Notes: generated from the letters alone by a model not told the origin. DNA of 64,000 nucleotides from Ochrobactrum sp. Q0168 (GCF_016427605.1 NZ_JAELXQ010000001.1:62001-126000), one strand, 5' to 3'; numbered from the stretch's first letter, positions 28,172 to 37,231 are shown. A program made the numbers and translations.

Positions 28172-28938
28172 CGGCGCTCTCGGTTCAAAATATCAGCGTG
28201 TCGCTGGGTGGGAAAACCGTGCTGGATCGCGTCAGCTTCGACGCAGGCCCCGGTGAATTCATCGGCTTAATCGGCCCCAATGGCGCTGGAAAAACCACAC
28301 TTTTGAAATCCATGCTCAGCCTTGTTCGAGCAGATGGCGCGGTTTCACTGGATGGCCGGGGAATAGCCAGTCTCAACGCCCGCGACAGAGCCCGTGCGGT
28401 TGCATATCTGCCGCAGGAGCGCGATGTCGCCTGGCCGGTTTCCGCGCATATGCTGGTCTCATTGGGACGGTCTGCACTGAAGCCAAGTTTTGCATCGCTG
28501 GACGCTGGCGATGAAGCGCTGATCCGTTCGGCGATGCAGCGCATGGATGTGGAAGCTTTCGGCGAGCGCCCAGCCAACGCGCTTTCCGGCGGTGAGCTGG
28601 CGCGGGTATTGATCGCTCGCGTTCTGGCGCAGGATACGCCTGTTATCCTCGCCGACGAGCCGGTGGCCGGACTTGATCCATCGCATCAGCTGGCCTTGAT
28701 GGAAAATTTTGCAGCGCTTGCGCATGAGGGTCGGACGGTGATCGCCTCGCTGCACGAGCTTGGCCTCGCGGCTCAATATTGCACGCGGCTGATCATTCTC
28801 GATAACGGGCGCGTGGTGGCGGACGGTTCGCCGCAGGACGTGCTGACGCCGGAGCGGCTGCGGCAGGTTTACGGGATCGAGGCGCATATCCTGCATCTCG
28901 ACGGCCAGTTCATCGTGCAGCCGAAGTCGCGGGCTTAA
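28168..28938 (+). CDS. btuD: Cobalamin ABC transporter ATP-binding protein
   Basis: 256 residues. Walker A GPNGAGKTTLL, Q-loop LPQERDVAWPV, signature LSGGELARVLIARVL, Walker B VILADEPVAGLDP, H-loop SLHELGLAA. The ATG overlaps the btuC stop (ATGA). Powers the BtuCDF importer. Its stop overlaps by 3 bases the stop codon of the convergent dehydrogenase gene. Confidence 0.9.
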   Translation: MTALSVQNISVSLGGKTVLDRVSFDAGPGEFIGLIGPNGAGKTTLLKSMLSLVRADGAVSLDGRGIASLNARDRARAVAYLPQERDVAWPVSAHMLVSLGRSALKPSFASLDAGDEALIRSAMQRMDVEAFGERPANALSGGELARVLIARVLAQDTPVILADEPVAGLDPSHQLALMENFAALAHEGRTVIASLHELGLAAQYCTRLIILDNGRVVADGSPQDVLTPERLRQVYGIEAHILHLDGQFIVQPKSRA

Positions 28939-30050
28939 ACTCGGCGCCACTGGCGTTCGCGCGCCGAAGCATAGATCGTTTCCACGGACTTTTGCACTTC
29001 ATAGCCTTCGCGGAAATCGGCATGGCTGGTTCTATGGCCCGCAATGGCCAGCAGAAAGTCGCGCACTTCGATAGTCTTGAGGTCGTTGAAGCCGATCTGA
29101 TGTCCTGCCGCCACGCAGAACGAACCATAGGGTTCGTGGTCGGGGCCGGCGAAAATCTTGCGGAACCCCTGCTGCCCCTTTTTGTCGGCATAGAGAAAGA
29201 GGTCCAGCTCGTTGAACCGCTCCTGCGTAAAGAAGATCGCGCCTTTGGAACCGGAGATTTCAAACTCGTGCTGCATTTTGCGCCCGCTGGCGATCCAGCT
29301 TGCTTCCAGCGTCCCGGTCGCCCCATTGGCAAAACTGACCATGGCGTGACAGACATCATCCACTTCAACCGGCTTGTTCTGTGAGGGATTGGCGCTATCC
29401 GGGCGCTCGCGGATGGCAGTCACAGTCTTGCCCATGACTTCGGCAATTGGGCCGACCAGATAGCGTGCGGCGGCGATGATGTGGCTGCCAATATCGGCAA
29501 GGGCGCCGCCCCCGCCTGCCGGGTCCAGCCGCCAGGTCCACGGAATGCGCGCATCAGCCATGAAATCTTCCGCATGGATGCCGCGAAAGTTTCGGACCTC
29601 TCCAATTTCACCGCTGTCTAAGATGTCTTTCGCCAGCCGGATCATCGGGTTCTTGAGATAGTTGAAGCCAACAGCTGTCTGGACACCCTTCTTCTCCGCT
29701 GCCAGCGTCATTTCCAGACAATCGGCGGCGCTGGGGGCAAGCGGCTTTTCGCAATAAACATGTTTGCCCGCATCGATCGCCGTCAGCGCCATTTCCTTGT
29801 GAAAACGGTTGGGGGTGGTGATGTCGATGAGATTGATTGCCGGATCGACTATCAGGTCGCGCCAGTTGCCGGTCGCATGGGCAAAGCCCAGCTGTTTCGC
29901 GGCTTTCTGCGCCGTTGTTTCATCAATGTCGGCCAGCGTGTGCAGCTCGACCCGCACGGGCAGATCGAAGATGCGATTGACGTTGGCCAGCGCCAGCGCG
30001 TGGGTCTTGCCCATAAAGCCCGACCCGATCAGACCTGTAACGACTGCCAT
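28935..30050 (-). CDS. Gfo/Idh/MocA family NAD(P)-dependent oxidoreductase
   Basis: 371 residues. N-terminal Rossmann fold with GLIGSGFMGKTHALAL, the catalytic EKP motif in HVYCEKPLAPS (Lys), and the GFOxRed C-terminal beta-sheet domain with DIGSHIIAAARYL. Members oxidise sugars or cyclitols such as glucose or myo-inositol. A strong Shine-Dalgarno (GAGGAAGG) precedes ATG 30050. It is transcribed divergently from a sugar-type ABC importer across a 289-bp region with an operator-like palindrome, so it very probably acts on the imported compound or a derivative. Confidence 0.9.
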   Translation of the reverse strand: MAVVTGLIGSGFMGKTHALALANVNRIFDLPVRVELHTLADIDETTAQKAAKQLGFAHATGNWRDLIVDPAINLIDITTPNRFHKEMALTAIDAGKHVYCEKPLAPSAADCLEMTLAAEKKGVQTAVGFNYLKNPMIRLAKDILDSGEIGEVRNFRGIHAEDFMADARIPWTWRLDPAGGGGALADIGSHIIAAARYLVGPIAEVMGKTVTAIRERPDSANPSQNKPVEVDDVCHAMVSFANGATGTLEASWIASGRKMQHEFEISGSKGAIFFTQERFNELDLFLYADKKGQQGFRKIFAGPDHEPYGSFCVAAGHQIGFNDLKTIEVRDFLLAIAGHRTSHADFREGYEVQKSVETIYASARERQWRRV

Positions 30051-30151
30051 GCCTTCCTCTCAAACGCTGACACCATACATGCTGGCAAAGCTCAGCCCGC
30101 ATTACGAAACGCCCAGCCGGAAAATATGCCGTTCGGGGCGAGCTTATGCGA

Positions 30152-30187
30152 TTGACATCAGCTAGCAGAAATGGAATTATAATTCCA
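30152..30187 (+). promoter_or_regulatory. Divergent promoter region with GGAA-N6-TTCC operator-like palindrome
   Basis: TTGACA (30152-30157) is followed 17-20 bp later by AATTAT or TATAAT, and a perfect 16-bp palindrome TGGAATTATAATTCCA (30172-30187) covers that -10. The palindrome contains GGAA-N6-TTCC, the half-site arrangement reported for rhizobial RpiR-type regulators such as IolR. Repression of the importer and perhaps of the divergent dehydrogenase by such a factor is inferred; no regulator gene is in the locus. Confidence 0.6.
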
Positions 30188-30339
30188 CGAGAATTTTCTA
30201 ATGATTGTTTCATTCTATTGAGTAGTCGACATCGGTTTACGTTGCGGGACATGGCTTGGAGGAAGCCCCGTAACGATACCGGCAAGGCTGAAAAATCGGG
30301 AAAACCGGCGGGGAGCGTCGGGCAATGGGAGGAGTGAAC

Positions 30340-31269
30340 ATGAAATCTCTTTTGAAATCGGCAGTCGCTGGTGTGGCCCTTATGGCTGCATCATTTGCTG
30401 CACACGCGGCTGACATCAACATTGTTGTCGTCAGCCATGGTCAGGCATCGGATCCGTTCTGGTCCGTTGTGAAGAACGGTGTGGCGGAAGCCGCCAAGGA
30501 TACCGGCGCAAAGGTTGATTATCGTGCGCCGGAAACTTTCGACATGGTGCAGATGGCGCAGCTTATCGACGCTGCCATCAACCAGAAGCCGCAGGGTATC
30601 GTCGTATCGATCCCGGACGCCGATGCGCTCGGACCATCGATCCAGCGTGCCGTCGCGGCTGGCATTCCAGTCATTTCGATGAATTCCGGCTCCGATGCCT
30701 CCAAAAAGCTCGGCGCGCTGCTGCATGTCGGTCAGGATGAGGCCGATGCGGGCAAAGCTGCCGGTGAAGCCCTGAAAAAGGCTGGCGGCAAGAAGGGCAT
30801 CTGCGTCAATCAGGAAGTGGGCAATGTCTCCCTTGACCAGCGTTGCGCCGGTTTCAAGGAAGGTTTCGGTGACGTTACCGTTCTGCCCACCTCGACCGAC
30901 CCTGCGGAAAATGAAGCCAAGGTGCGTGCAGCGCTGGCTTCGGATACGGCCATCGATACGATCCTGACGCTCAATGCTACCCTTGCCGGTGAGCCTGCCG
31001 TGAAGGCCGCTGGCGAAAGCGGACGCAGCGGCATTCATGTCGCAACATTCGATATGTCGCCAGGTTTCCTTGAAGCTGTCGAGAACGGCAAGGCAGACTT
31101 TGCCATCGACCAGCAGCAGTTCCTGCAAGGCTATCTGCCGGTCTCATTCCTCGCTCTTCATGCCAAATATGGCCTGATGCCCGGCGGCAATGTGGCTTCG
31201 GGCCCGAACCTGATTACCAAGGACAAGGCCAAGCAGGTTGTGGAGCTGTCCGCCAAGGGCATCAGGTAG
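30340..31269 (+). CDS. Sugar/polyol ABC transporter substrate-binding protein
   Basis: 309 residues. Signal peptide (MKSLLKSAVAGVALMAASFA, cleaved near AHA), then a periplasmic-binding fold of the ribose/galactose class (Peripla_BP_4): INIVVVSHGQASDPFWSVVKNG, KPQGIVVSIPDADAL, FDMSPGFLEAV, DQQQFLQGYLPV. The ATG at 30340 follows GGGAGGAG. First gene of importer operon SBP-permease-ATPase, followed by an SDR. The solute cannot be named from sequence; related proteins bind inositols, rhizopines or simple sugars. Confidence 0.9.
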   Translation: MKSLLKSAVAGVALMAASFAAHAADINIVVVSHGQASDPFWSVVKNGVAEAAKDTGAKVDYRAPETFDMVQMAQLIDAAINQKPQGIVVSIPDADALGPSIQRAVAAGIPVISMNSGSDASKKLGALLHVGQDEADAGKAAGEALKKAGGKKGICVNQEVGNVSLDQRCAGFKEGFGDVTVLPTSTDPAENEAKVRAALASDTAIDTILTLNATLAGEPAVKAAGESGRSGIHVATFDMSPGFLEAVENGKADFAIDQQQFLQGYLPVSFLALHAKYGLMPGGNVASGPNLITKDKAKQVVELSAKGIR

Positions 31270-31295
31270 AAACCGCCTTTAGAATAGATAATTGA

Positions 31296-31317
31296 CCCGC
31301 CCATTGCGATGGGCGGG
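31296..31317 (+). other. Intercistronic hairpin after the substrate-binding protein gene
   Basis: CCCGCCCA/TGGGCGGG stem (31296-31303, 31310-31317), 6-nt loop, no T-run. Typical of mRNA-stabilising hairpins that raise the amount of binding protein over the membrane components. Confidence 0.55.
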
Positions 31318-31387
31318 AACGGGTGGTCGCACCCCTGAGATCGACGGCTGCGCATCAAGCGGCTGCGAGGCGCTTCAGGAGAAAATC

Positions 31388-32518
31388 ATGAGTGAACCAA
31401 TGTCCGAACCGAAGCCCGCGACGATTGCGGAGCAGCGCGACGAACGGCTCAAAACGGCAAGTCCGATCCAGCGGCTCTTGAGCCGACCCGAACTTGGCGC
31501 CGTTTCCGGGCTTATTCTCATCACGGCTTTCTTCCTGACAACGGCCAATCCCGCGATGTTCACGGCTGCCGGCATCATGAATTTCATGGCGCCCGCGTCG
31601 CAGCTGGGCATTCTCGCGGTTGCCGCTGCGCTCTTGATGATCGGCGGCGAGTTTGATCTTTCCATCGGTTCCATGGTGGCTTTTGCCGGTTTGATCTTCG
31701 CGGCAGCGCTGGTCGTCTGGCAGGTGCCACTTGTCGTGGCGATCATCCTCACGCTCGTCTTTGCGGCGCTGGTCGGCGTGATCAACGCCCAGATCGTCAT
31801 CAGGACGGGGCTGCCGTCCTTCATTGTGACGCTGGCTTTCCTGTTTATCCTGCGCGGCCTGTCGCTGGTTGGTCTCAAATGGGCGACCGGCGGCGCAACG
31901 CAGCTTCGCGGCGTCAAGGATGCCGTCGGCAACAGCATGCTCGCCGGTTTGTTTTCCGGCGATGCGTTTCAGGGACTGTTCGCCTGGATGGCCGAGCATG
32001 ACCTGATCGCCAAATTCCCGAATGGAGAACCGACCGTGAAGGGCGTTCCGGTCGAGGTGTTGTGGTTCGCCGGTGTGGCGCTGATCGCCACCTATGTTCT
32101 GGTGCGCACCCGCTTCGGCAACTGGATTTTCGCGGCGGGCGGCGATGCGCTGGCGGCGCGAAACTCCGGCGTTCCGGTGCGCCGCGTCAAGACCACGCTC
32201 TTCATGTGCACGGCCATGGCCGCGGCGCTGGTCGCCATTTTGACCGTGCTCGACGCCGGATCGACCGATGCGCGGCGCGGCTTCCAGAAAGAGTTCGAAG
32301 CCATCATCGCAGCCGTCATCGGCGGGTGCCTGCTGACGGGCGGCTACGGCTCTGCCATCGGTGCATTCTTCGGCGCCATCATTTTCGGCATGGTGCTGAT
32401 CGGCCTGACTTACACGCAGATCGATCAGGACTGGTATCTCGTCTTTCTCGGCGGAATGCTGCTGATCGCCGTCCTCTTCAATAATTTCATTCGCAAGCGC
32501 GCCACGGGCGAACGCTAA
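31388..32518 (+). CDS. Sugar/polyol ABC transporter permease (BPD_transp_2 family)
   Basis: 376-residue inner-membrane permease with about ten helices. LLMIGGEFDLSIGSMVAFAG and IRTGLPSFIVTLAFLFILRGL are signatures of the RbsC/XylH family, and ARNSGVPVRRVK is the ATPase-coupling loop. It has an extended region around residues 180-220 before the coupling loop. AGGAGA precedes ATG 31388. Confidence 0.92.
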   Translation: MSEPMSEPKPATIAEQRDERLKTASPIQRLLSRPELGAVSGLILITAFFLTTANPAMFTAAGIMNFMAPASQLGILAVAAALLMIGGEFDLSIGSMVAFAGLIFAAALVVWQVPLVVAIILTLVFAALVGVINAQIVIRTGLPSFIVTLAFLFILRGLSLVGLKWATGGATQLRGVKDAVGNSMLAGLFSGDAFQGLFAWMAEHDLIAKFPNGEPTVKGVPVEVLWFAGVALIATYVLVRTRFGNWIFAAGGDALAARNSGVPVRRVKTTLFMCTAMAAALVAILTVLDAGSTDARRGFQKEFEAIIAAVIGGCLLTGGYGSAIGAFFGAIIFGMVLIGLTYTQIDQDWYLVFLGGMLLIAVLFNNFIRKRATGER

Positions 32519-32618
32519 AGCATTTCCAGCAAAAGTGCGTAGCGGTTTTGCGAAGGATAATGCGTAAAAACAAATAGATAGAGCGGTTCCGCGATTTCGT
32601 TTTAATCGGAACCGCTCT
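32519..32618. repeat. Bipartite palindromic repeat, family B
   Basis: An imperfect hairpin starting AGCATTTCCAGCAAAAGTG and ending GATAATGCG, linker TAAAAACAAATAGAT, then palindrome AGAGCGGTTCCG/CGGAACCGCTCT. The arrangement is the same as the family A repeats. It lies inside the importer operon, between permease and ATPase genes. Confidence 0.8.
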
Positions 32619-32634
32619 GAGCCGGGAGGTTGCC

Positions 32635-33426
32635 ATGACAATGACAACGACGACGCCGACGATTGAAATCCGTAATCTTGTCAAACATTTCGGGCCGGTT
32701 ATTGCACTGAATGGCGTCTCGCTGAGCGTCGAACCCGGACAGGTCCATTGCCTGCTCGGCGATAATGGCGCGGGTAAATCGACGCTCATCAAGACCTTGT
32801 CCGGTGTGCATAAACCGACGAGCGGTGACTTCTTTGTCGAAGGCAAACAGGTCGTATTCAACAGCCCGCGCGATGCGCTCGACCATGGTATTGCGACGGT
32901 CTATCAGGATTTGGCGATGATCCCGCTCATGTCGGTGATGCGGAACTTCTTTCTGGGGCGTGAACCGACCAAGGGGATTGGTCCGCTGCGCTGGTTCGAC
33001 ACGCAATTCGCTGAAGACGTGACGCGCGAGGAAATGCGCCGGATCGGCATCGATGTGCGCGATCCGCAGCAGGCCGTCGGCACGCTGTCCGGTGGCGAGC
33101 GGCAGTGCGTGGCCATTGCCCGGGCGGTTTATTTCGGGGCTAAGATATTGATCCTCGACGAGCCGACCTCCGCGCTTGGCGTCCGCCAGACCGCGATGGT
33201 ACTCAAATACATCAATCAGGTGCGCGCGCGAGGTCTGGGCGTGATTTTCATCACCCACAATGTCCGCCACGCCCATGCGGTGGGCGACAAATTCACCGTG
33301 CTCAATCGCGGTGTGACGCTTGGCACCCGCACCAAGAGCGAAGTCGATATGGATGAATTGCAGAGCCTGATGGCTGGCGGTCAGGAATTGTCCGACCTGT
33401 CGGCCGAACTGGGCGGCAGGGTTTGA
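32635..33426 (+). CDS. Sugar/polyol ABC transporter ATP-binding protein (single-domain)
   Basis: 263 residues, one ATPase domain, about half the size of the duplicated RbsA-type ATPases. Walker [17 protein letters not shown], signature [15 protein letters not shown], Walker [13 protein letters not shown] (usual Asp after the Leu replaced by Gly), H-loop ITHNVRHAH. The start follows GGGAGG. It lies 116 bp after the permease gene, the gap being a palindromic repeat. Confidence 0.9.
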   Translation: MTMTTTTPTIEIRNLVKHFGPVIALNGVSLSVEPGQVHCLLGDNGAGKSTLIKTLSGVHKPTSGDFFVEGKQVVFNSPRDALDHGIATVYQDLAMIPLMSVMRNFFLGREPTKGIGPLRWFDTQFAEDVTREEMRRIGIDVRDPQQAVGTLSGGERQCVAIARAVYFGAKILILDEPTSALGVRQTAMVLKYINQVRARGLGVIFITHNVRHAHAVGDKFTVLNRGVTLGTRTKSEVDMDELQSLMAGGQELSDLSAELGGRV

Positions 33427-33445
33427 TCGGGTCTCGGAGTTTGCG

Positions 33446-34255
33446 ATGAACGAGCAGTTGAAAGGCAAGGTTGCTGTCATTACCGGCAGCACGCAAGGGC
33501 TGGGTGCGGCCACGGCAAAGCTGTTTGCCGAACGAGGCGCCGCCGGTCTGGTGATTTGCGGTCGCTCGGCAGAAAAGGGGCGGGCGCAGGTCGATCTGCT
33601 GGAGAAAACCGGCCCGCGCGCGGTTTTCGTTCAGGCCGATCTGGAGAAAGTCGAGGATTGCAGAAAAATCATCGCCGAAGCCGACCGTGCTTTCGGACGT
33701 CTCGATATTCTGGTCAATGCGGCTGGTCTGACCGACCGCGGGACCATTCTGGATACCTCGCCCGAACTTTTCGACCGATTGTTTGCGGTGAACACAAGGG
33801 CGCCTTTCTTTCTTATTCAGGAAGCCATCAAGCTTTTCCGGCGCGATGGCGTCGAAGGGGCAATTGTCAACATATCCTCCATGTCATCGATGGGCGGTCA
33901 GCCATTCATCGCCGCTTATTGCGCATCGAAGGGCGCGCTCGACACGCTGACCCGCAATGTTGCCTATTCGGTGCTGCGCAATCGCATCCGCGTCAATTGC
34001 CTGAATATCGGCTGGATGGCGACGGACGGCGAAGACCGTATCCAGCGCGAATTTCATGGCGCGCCCGCCAACTGGCTCGATGACGCCGCCAAAGCGCAAC
34101 CTTTTGGACGCTTGATCGATCCTGCGGAAGTTGCGCGGGCAATTGCGTTTCTGGCTTCGGAAGAATCGGGGCTGATGACGGGAGCCATCGTGAATTTCGA
34201 CCAATCGATCTGGGGTGCCTACGATGGTTCGCCTCAACCGCATGCACCGCTCTGA
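33446..34255 (+). CDS. Short-chain dehydrogenase/reductase
   Basis: 269-residue SDR. Cofactor motif [10 protein letters not shown] (TGxxxGxG), NAAG, and catalytic Ser followed by YCASK (Tyr-x3-Lys). C-terminal [20 protein letters not shown] is the classical SDR end. It lies 19 bp downstream of the ATPase gene, so it is the last gene of the importer operon. Together with the divergent Gfo/Idh/MocA enzyme it suggests two successive oxidations of the imported polyol. Confidence 0.92.
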   Translation: MNEQLKGKVAVITGSTQGLGAATAKLFAERGAAGLVICGRSAEKGRAQVDLLEKTGPRAVFVQADLEKVEDCRKIIAEADRAFGRLDILVNAAGLTDRGTILDTSPELFDRLFAVNTRAPFFLIQEAIKLFRRDGVEGAIVNISSMSSMGGQPFIAAYCASKGALDTLTRNVAYSVLRNRIRVNCLNIGWMATDGEDRIQREFHGAPANWLDDAAKAQPFGRLIDPAEVARAIAFLASEESGLMTGAIVNFDQSIWGAYDGSPQPHAPL

Positions 34256-34367
34256 CAGCCTTTCTAACGGATCTACTGAAAACGAGCTCTTTTATTGGGA
34301 GTATTCCGAAAAAATCAGGCAGCAATCGGCGTTCCTGCTTGCGCGCACAATTACAGGTAGATAGACG

Positions 34368-34440
34368 GTGCTCTAAACCGTTGTTTTAGCCGTGTTTCTG
34401 CAAACCACGACTTTTCGTTTGGTTGTACGATCTTAAGGCG
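34368..34440. repeat. Degenerate partial copy of the family A repeat
   Basis: GTGCTCTAAACCGTTGTTTT followed by an imperfect hairpin region resembles the linker and second hairpin of the 3011-3105 element, with many substitutions. It occupies part of the 235-bp gap before the next gene, which otherwise shows nothing definite. Confidence 0.4.
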
Positions 34441-34490
34441 GTGACGGCTGACACAACGACCGTTTCAATTGCGCTGAAAGGACGAATATC

Positions 34491-36671
34491 GTGGAGCAGG
34501 CAAAGAACGGGACCGGCAAGGGTGGACGCAAGGCGCTTTGGGCAGCCGTTGCGGTCATCGCGATAGCTGCCGCTGGTCTGACCGGATACAAGATCACGCT
34601 TCAGAACACCATCACGTCACAGCTGGAAAAGCGTGGCGGCAAGGCTGCTTCCGTCGAAGCCGATTTCTTCGGACGCATTCATCTGCGCGACGTGACGCTG
34701 CCGCTCAAGAACGGTTCTGATGTGCGCATCGGCTCGATCGAAGGCCGTCCGAAATTCCTGTTTCTGACCGGTATGCTGGATGCATCCGACATCAACACGC
34801 AGGTCGCCAATTACAAGATCTCCATTCCCCATGTGAAGATCGATGATGCGAGCTTTGATATTTCCACATTGCGTGAAACCTTTGGTAACAGTCAGCTGAC
34901 CTTGCCCGAGCGCGTTGGCCGCTTCTCGGCCAAAAGCGTCGTCGCGCCGGAGATCAATCTGGTTCAGACCATTGCGGGCAACGAGCAGAAAGTCGTCTAC
35001 AAGGACGTGAAGCTCGAAGACATCCAGCAAGGCCGCGTCGCCCGTTTTTCCGCTGCTAATACGACCTTTGAATTTGCGTTCGAGGCCCCTAAGGCAGACG
35101 GCGAAACCGTCCGCGACCAGATGCAGGGCTCAATCGGCCAGACGGAAGGCAAGGACATTGACGGCGTTTATCTGACGCGCCTTTATACGGAAAAGGCTGG
35201 ACCGGACGATAAGGACGCCAAGCCGGTTTATGGCCCGTTCTCGGCCAAGAATATCGCCATGAAGAGCCGTGAGGTGAGTTTCAGCTATGATGAGATTCGC
35301 AGCAATGGCTTCAGCATGCGCATGCCTGCCGAGCCGCTGCTGGACATAGTTCAGCAGATCGAGGCGGTTAAAAATCCGGAAGATCTGACGCCAGCCGAAC
35401 AGCGTGCATTCTTCCTGCGTGTGCTGTCGATTGTCGATATGATCGGCAAGGGCGACATGGAGATGCTCGGCCTCAAGATCGAGCCCACCGACGGCACCAA
35501 GGGCAAGGGCGACATTGCTCAGATTTCGATTGCGTTCGACACCAGCAAGGTGGACGCCACCGTGAAGGGCGTCAATATCGGCAACGGCACCGACTATATG
35601 AAAGTCGATGAAGTTTCCATGCAGGGCTTTTCCTGGGCACCGACTATGGAAGCCTTGAAGAAGTTCGCCGCGCTCAGCGATGAAGAGGCCGAAAACTTCC
35701 CATTTACAACGCTGCTGCCTGAATTTGGTACGATGCGCGTTTCCGGTGTCGATGCGGATCTGCCTTATGAACCGGAAGCGGTTGACGATGTGACCGGCGC
35801 TGACGAGACCACTGACGATGCGACTGATCAGGAAACCGTCGATGCGGCTGGCGATGATGCCGCAGTCGCTACGGATGATCAGGGCGTCGACATCGCGGGT
35901 CCGGCACAGGATTCCACCGAAGAGCCTGCGACAGAAGGCGAAGAGGCGCAGCCGGAAGCGGCTGAAGAAGCATCGGTTCCGGCAATTCCCGAGCGTATCA
36001 AATTCTCCATGAAGAATTACGAAGTCGCGCTCAACAAGCCGCAGAACGGTATCCCGTCCGATATTCGCGTGAGCTATGAGGATATGACGCTTCCGGTGCC
36101 GCAATCCGGCAATGACGAGATTTACGACCAGTTGCGCAAGCTTGGTTATGACAAGGTGACGATCTCGTCCAATGTGGCGATGAACTGGGATGAACCGAAC
36201 CAGAACCTTGTCATTTCGGATATTTCCGTCAGCGGCAAGGATATGGGCAGCGTCTCGGTCAACGGCCTGATGGGCGGCTTCACCAAGGAGTTTTTCTCGG
36301 GCGACAAGGTGATGACGCAGGTTGCTGCTCTTGGCCTCAAGGCGCGAGAAGTAAAGGTGAAGGTTGAAGAGAAGGGCCTGATCGCCAAGGCGCTCAAGCT
36401 CTATGCGGAAGAAAACGACATGACGGAAGATGAAGTGCGTAGCAGCTTCTCCCTGATCGCCGCCGCCTTCCTGCAGGAACTGGCGACCGACCAACCGAAG
36501 CTTCAGGAGGTGGTGGCCGCATTCTCCACATTCCTCGCAAAGCCGAATATTTTCGAGCTGGCGGTCACGTCTAAGGCAGAGAAGGGCATCGGCGCGCTGG
36601 AGATGATCTCTGCGTCTCAGGATCCTCTATCGCTGCTTGATAAGGTGAATATCGAAGCAAAGGCCGAGTAA
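34491..36671 (+). CDS. Large membrane-anchored protein of unknown function
   Basis: 726 residues. A single N-terminal membrane helix (ALWAAVAVIAIAAAGLTGYKI, about 15-35) is followed by a long, probably periplasmic, beta-rich region with AsmA-like character (short repeats such as VRIGSIEGRPKFLF, INTQVANYKISIPHVKIDDASFDIS). A strongly acidic, Asp/Glu/Ala/Thr-rich low-complexity linker (about 427-500) separates a second domain (EYDM-like KFSMKNYEVALNKPQNG, then ITISSNVAMNWDEPNQNLV). I cannot name the family; AsmA/lipid-transfer resemblance is only by pattern. The GTG start follows AAAGGACG. It stands alone, with a terminator after it. Confidence 0.8.
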   Translation: MEQAKNGTGKGGRKALWAAVAVIAIAAAGLTGYKITLQNTITSQLEKRGGKAASVEADFFGRIHLRDVTLPLKNGSDVRIGSIEGRPKFLFLTGMLDASDINTQVANYKISIPHVKIDDASFDISTLRETFGNSQLTLPERVGRFSAKSVVAPEINLVQTIAGNEQKVVYKDVKLEDIQQGRVARFSAANTTFEFAFEAPKADGETVRDQMQGSIGQTEGKDIDGVYLTRLYTEKAGPDDKDAKPVYGPFSAKNIAMKSREVSFSYDEIRSNGFSMRMPAEPLLDIVQQIEAVKNPEDLTPAEQRAFFLRVLSIVDMIGKGDMEMLGLKIEPTDGTKGKGDIAQISIAFDTSKVDATVKGVNIGNGTDYMKVDEVSMQGFSWAPTMEALKKFAALSDEEAENFPFTTLLPEFGTMRVSGVDADLPYEPEAVDDVTGADETTDDATDQETVDAAGDDAAVATDDQGVDIAGPAQDSTEEPATEGEEAQPEAAEEASVPAIPERIKFSMKNYEVALNKPQNGIPSDIRVSYEDMTLPVPQSGNDEIYDQLRKLGYDKVTISSNVAMNWDEPNQNLVISDISVSGKDMGSVSVNGLMGGFTKEFFSGDKVMTQVAALGLKAREVKVKVEEKGLIAKALKLYAEENDMTEDEVRSSFSLIAAAFLQELATDQPKLQEVVAAFSTFLAKPNIFELAVTSKAEKGIGALEMISASQDPLSLLDKVNIEAKAE

Positions 36672-36696
36672 GCCATCTCTTCGGAATCAACGAGAA

Positions 36697-36726
36697 AAAC
36701 GCCGGCTGCATCGCAGCCGGCGTTTG
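36697..36726 (+). terminator. Intrinsic terminator of the 726-residue protein gene
   Basis: A perfect 13-bp stem AAACGCCGGCTGC/GCAGCCGGCGTTT with a 3-nt loop. Confidence 0.8.
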
Positions 36727-36789
36727 CATATGGGCAGGTGTTTGATAGATTTTCGGATCGAAGATGCCTCAAATCTGGAATCAGACATT

Positions 36790-37212
36790 ATGCTGAAAAA
36801 CATCAACCCTTTGCTGACCGGCTCACTCCTCTCCATTCTCGCGGATATGGGGCATGGCGACGATCTCGTGATCGTAGACGCAAACTATCCAGCGCAAGCT
36901 TCCGGTGTGCCAGTCCTGGATTTCCCGGGCATCAGTGCCACTGCCATGGCGGAAGCCGTCCTGTCGGTTCTGCCGCTTGACGATTTTGTCGACAAGCCAG
37001 CGGCTGTCATGCAAGCGTCGAACGAAACGCCAGCCATTTATGGCGAGTTTGAAGCGGTCATCGCGGTGGCTGAAGGGCGCAAGATTGCCGTCGATCCGGT
37101 AGAACGCTTTGCGTTCTACGCGCGTGCCAGAGAAGCCTTCGCTGTGATCCGCACGGGCGAGCGTCGGCTTTACGGCAATATCATTTTCAAGAAGGGCGTT
37201 ATCCGCTCCTGA
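36790..37212 (+). CDS. RbsD/FucU family sugar mutarotase
   Basis: 140 residues. The family hallmark ILADMGHGDDLVIVDANYP (catalytic His in GHGD, then the NYP segment) is near residues 16-35; C-terminal AVIRTGERRLYGNIIFKKGV is typical of FucU. Interconverts sugar anomers or pyranose forms (fucose- or ribose-type). I chose ATG 36790; the frame extends upstream to 36724 into the terminator of the previous gene. It is not adjacent to a fucose or ribose operon, but the sugar importer locus is 2.5 kb upstream. Confidence 0.88.
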   Translation: MLKNINPLLTGSLLSILADMGHGDDLVIVDANYPAQASGVPVLDFPGISATAMAEAVLSVLPLDDFVDKPAAVMQASNETPAIYGEFEAVIAVAEGRKIAVDPVERFAFYARAREAFAVIRTGERRLYGNIIFKKGVIRS

Positions 37213-37231
37213 TCGTCGAAGACGAACCAAT

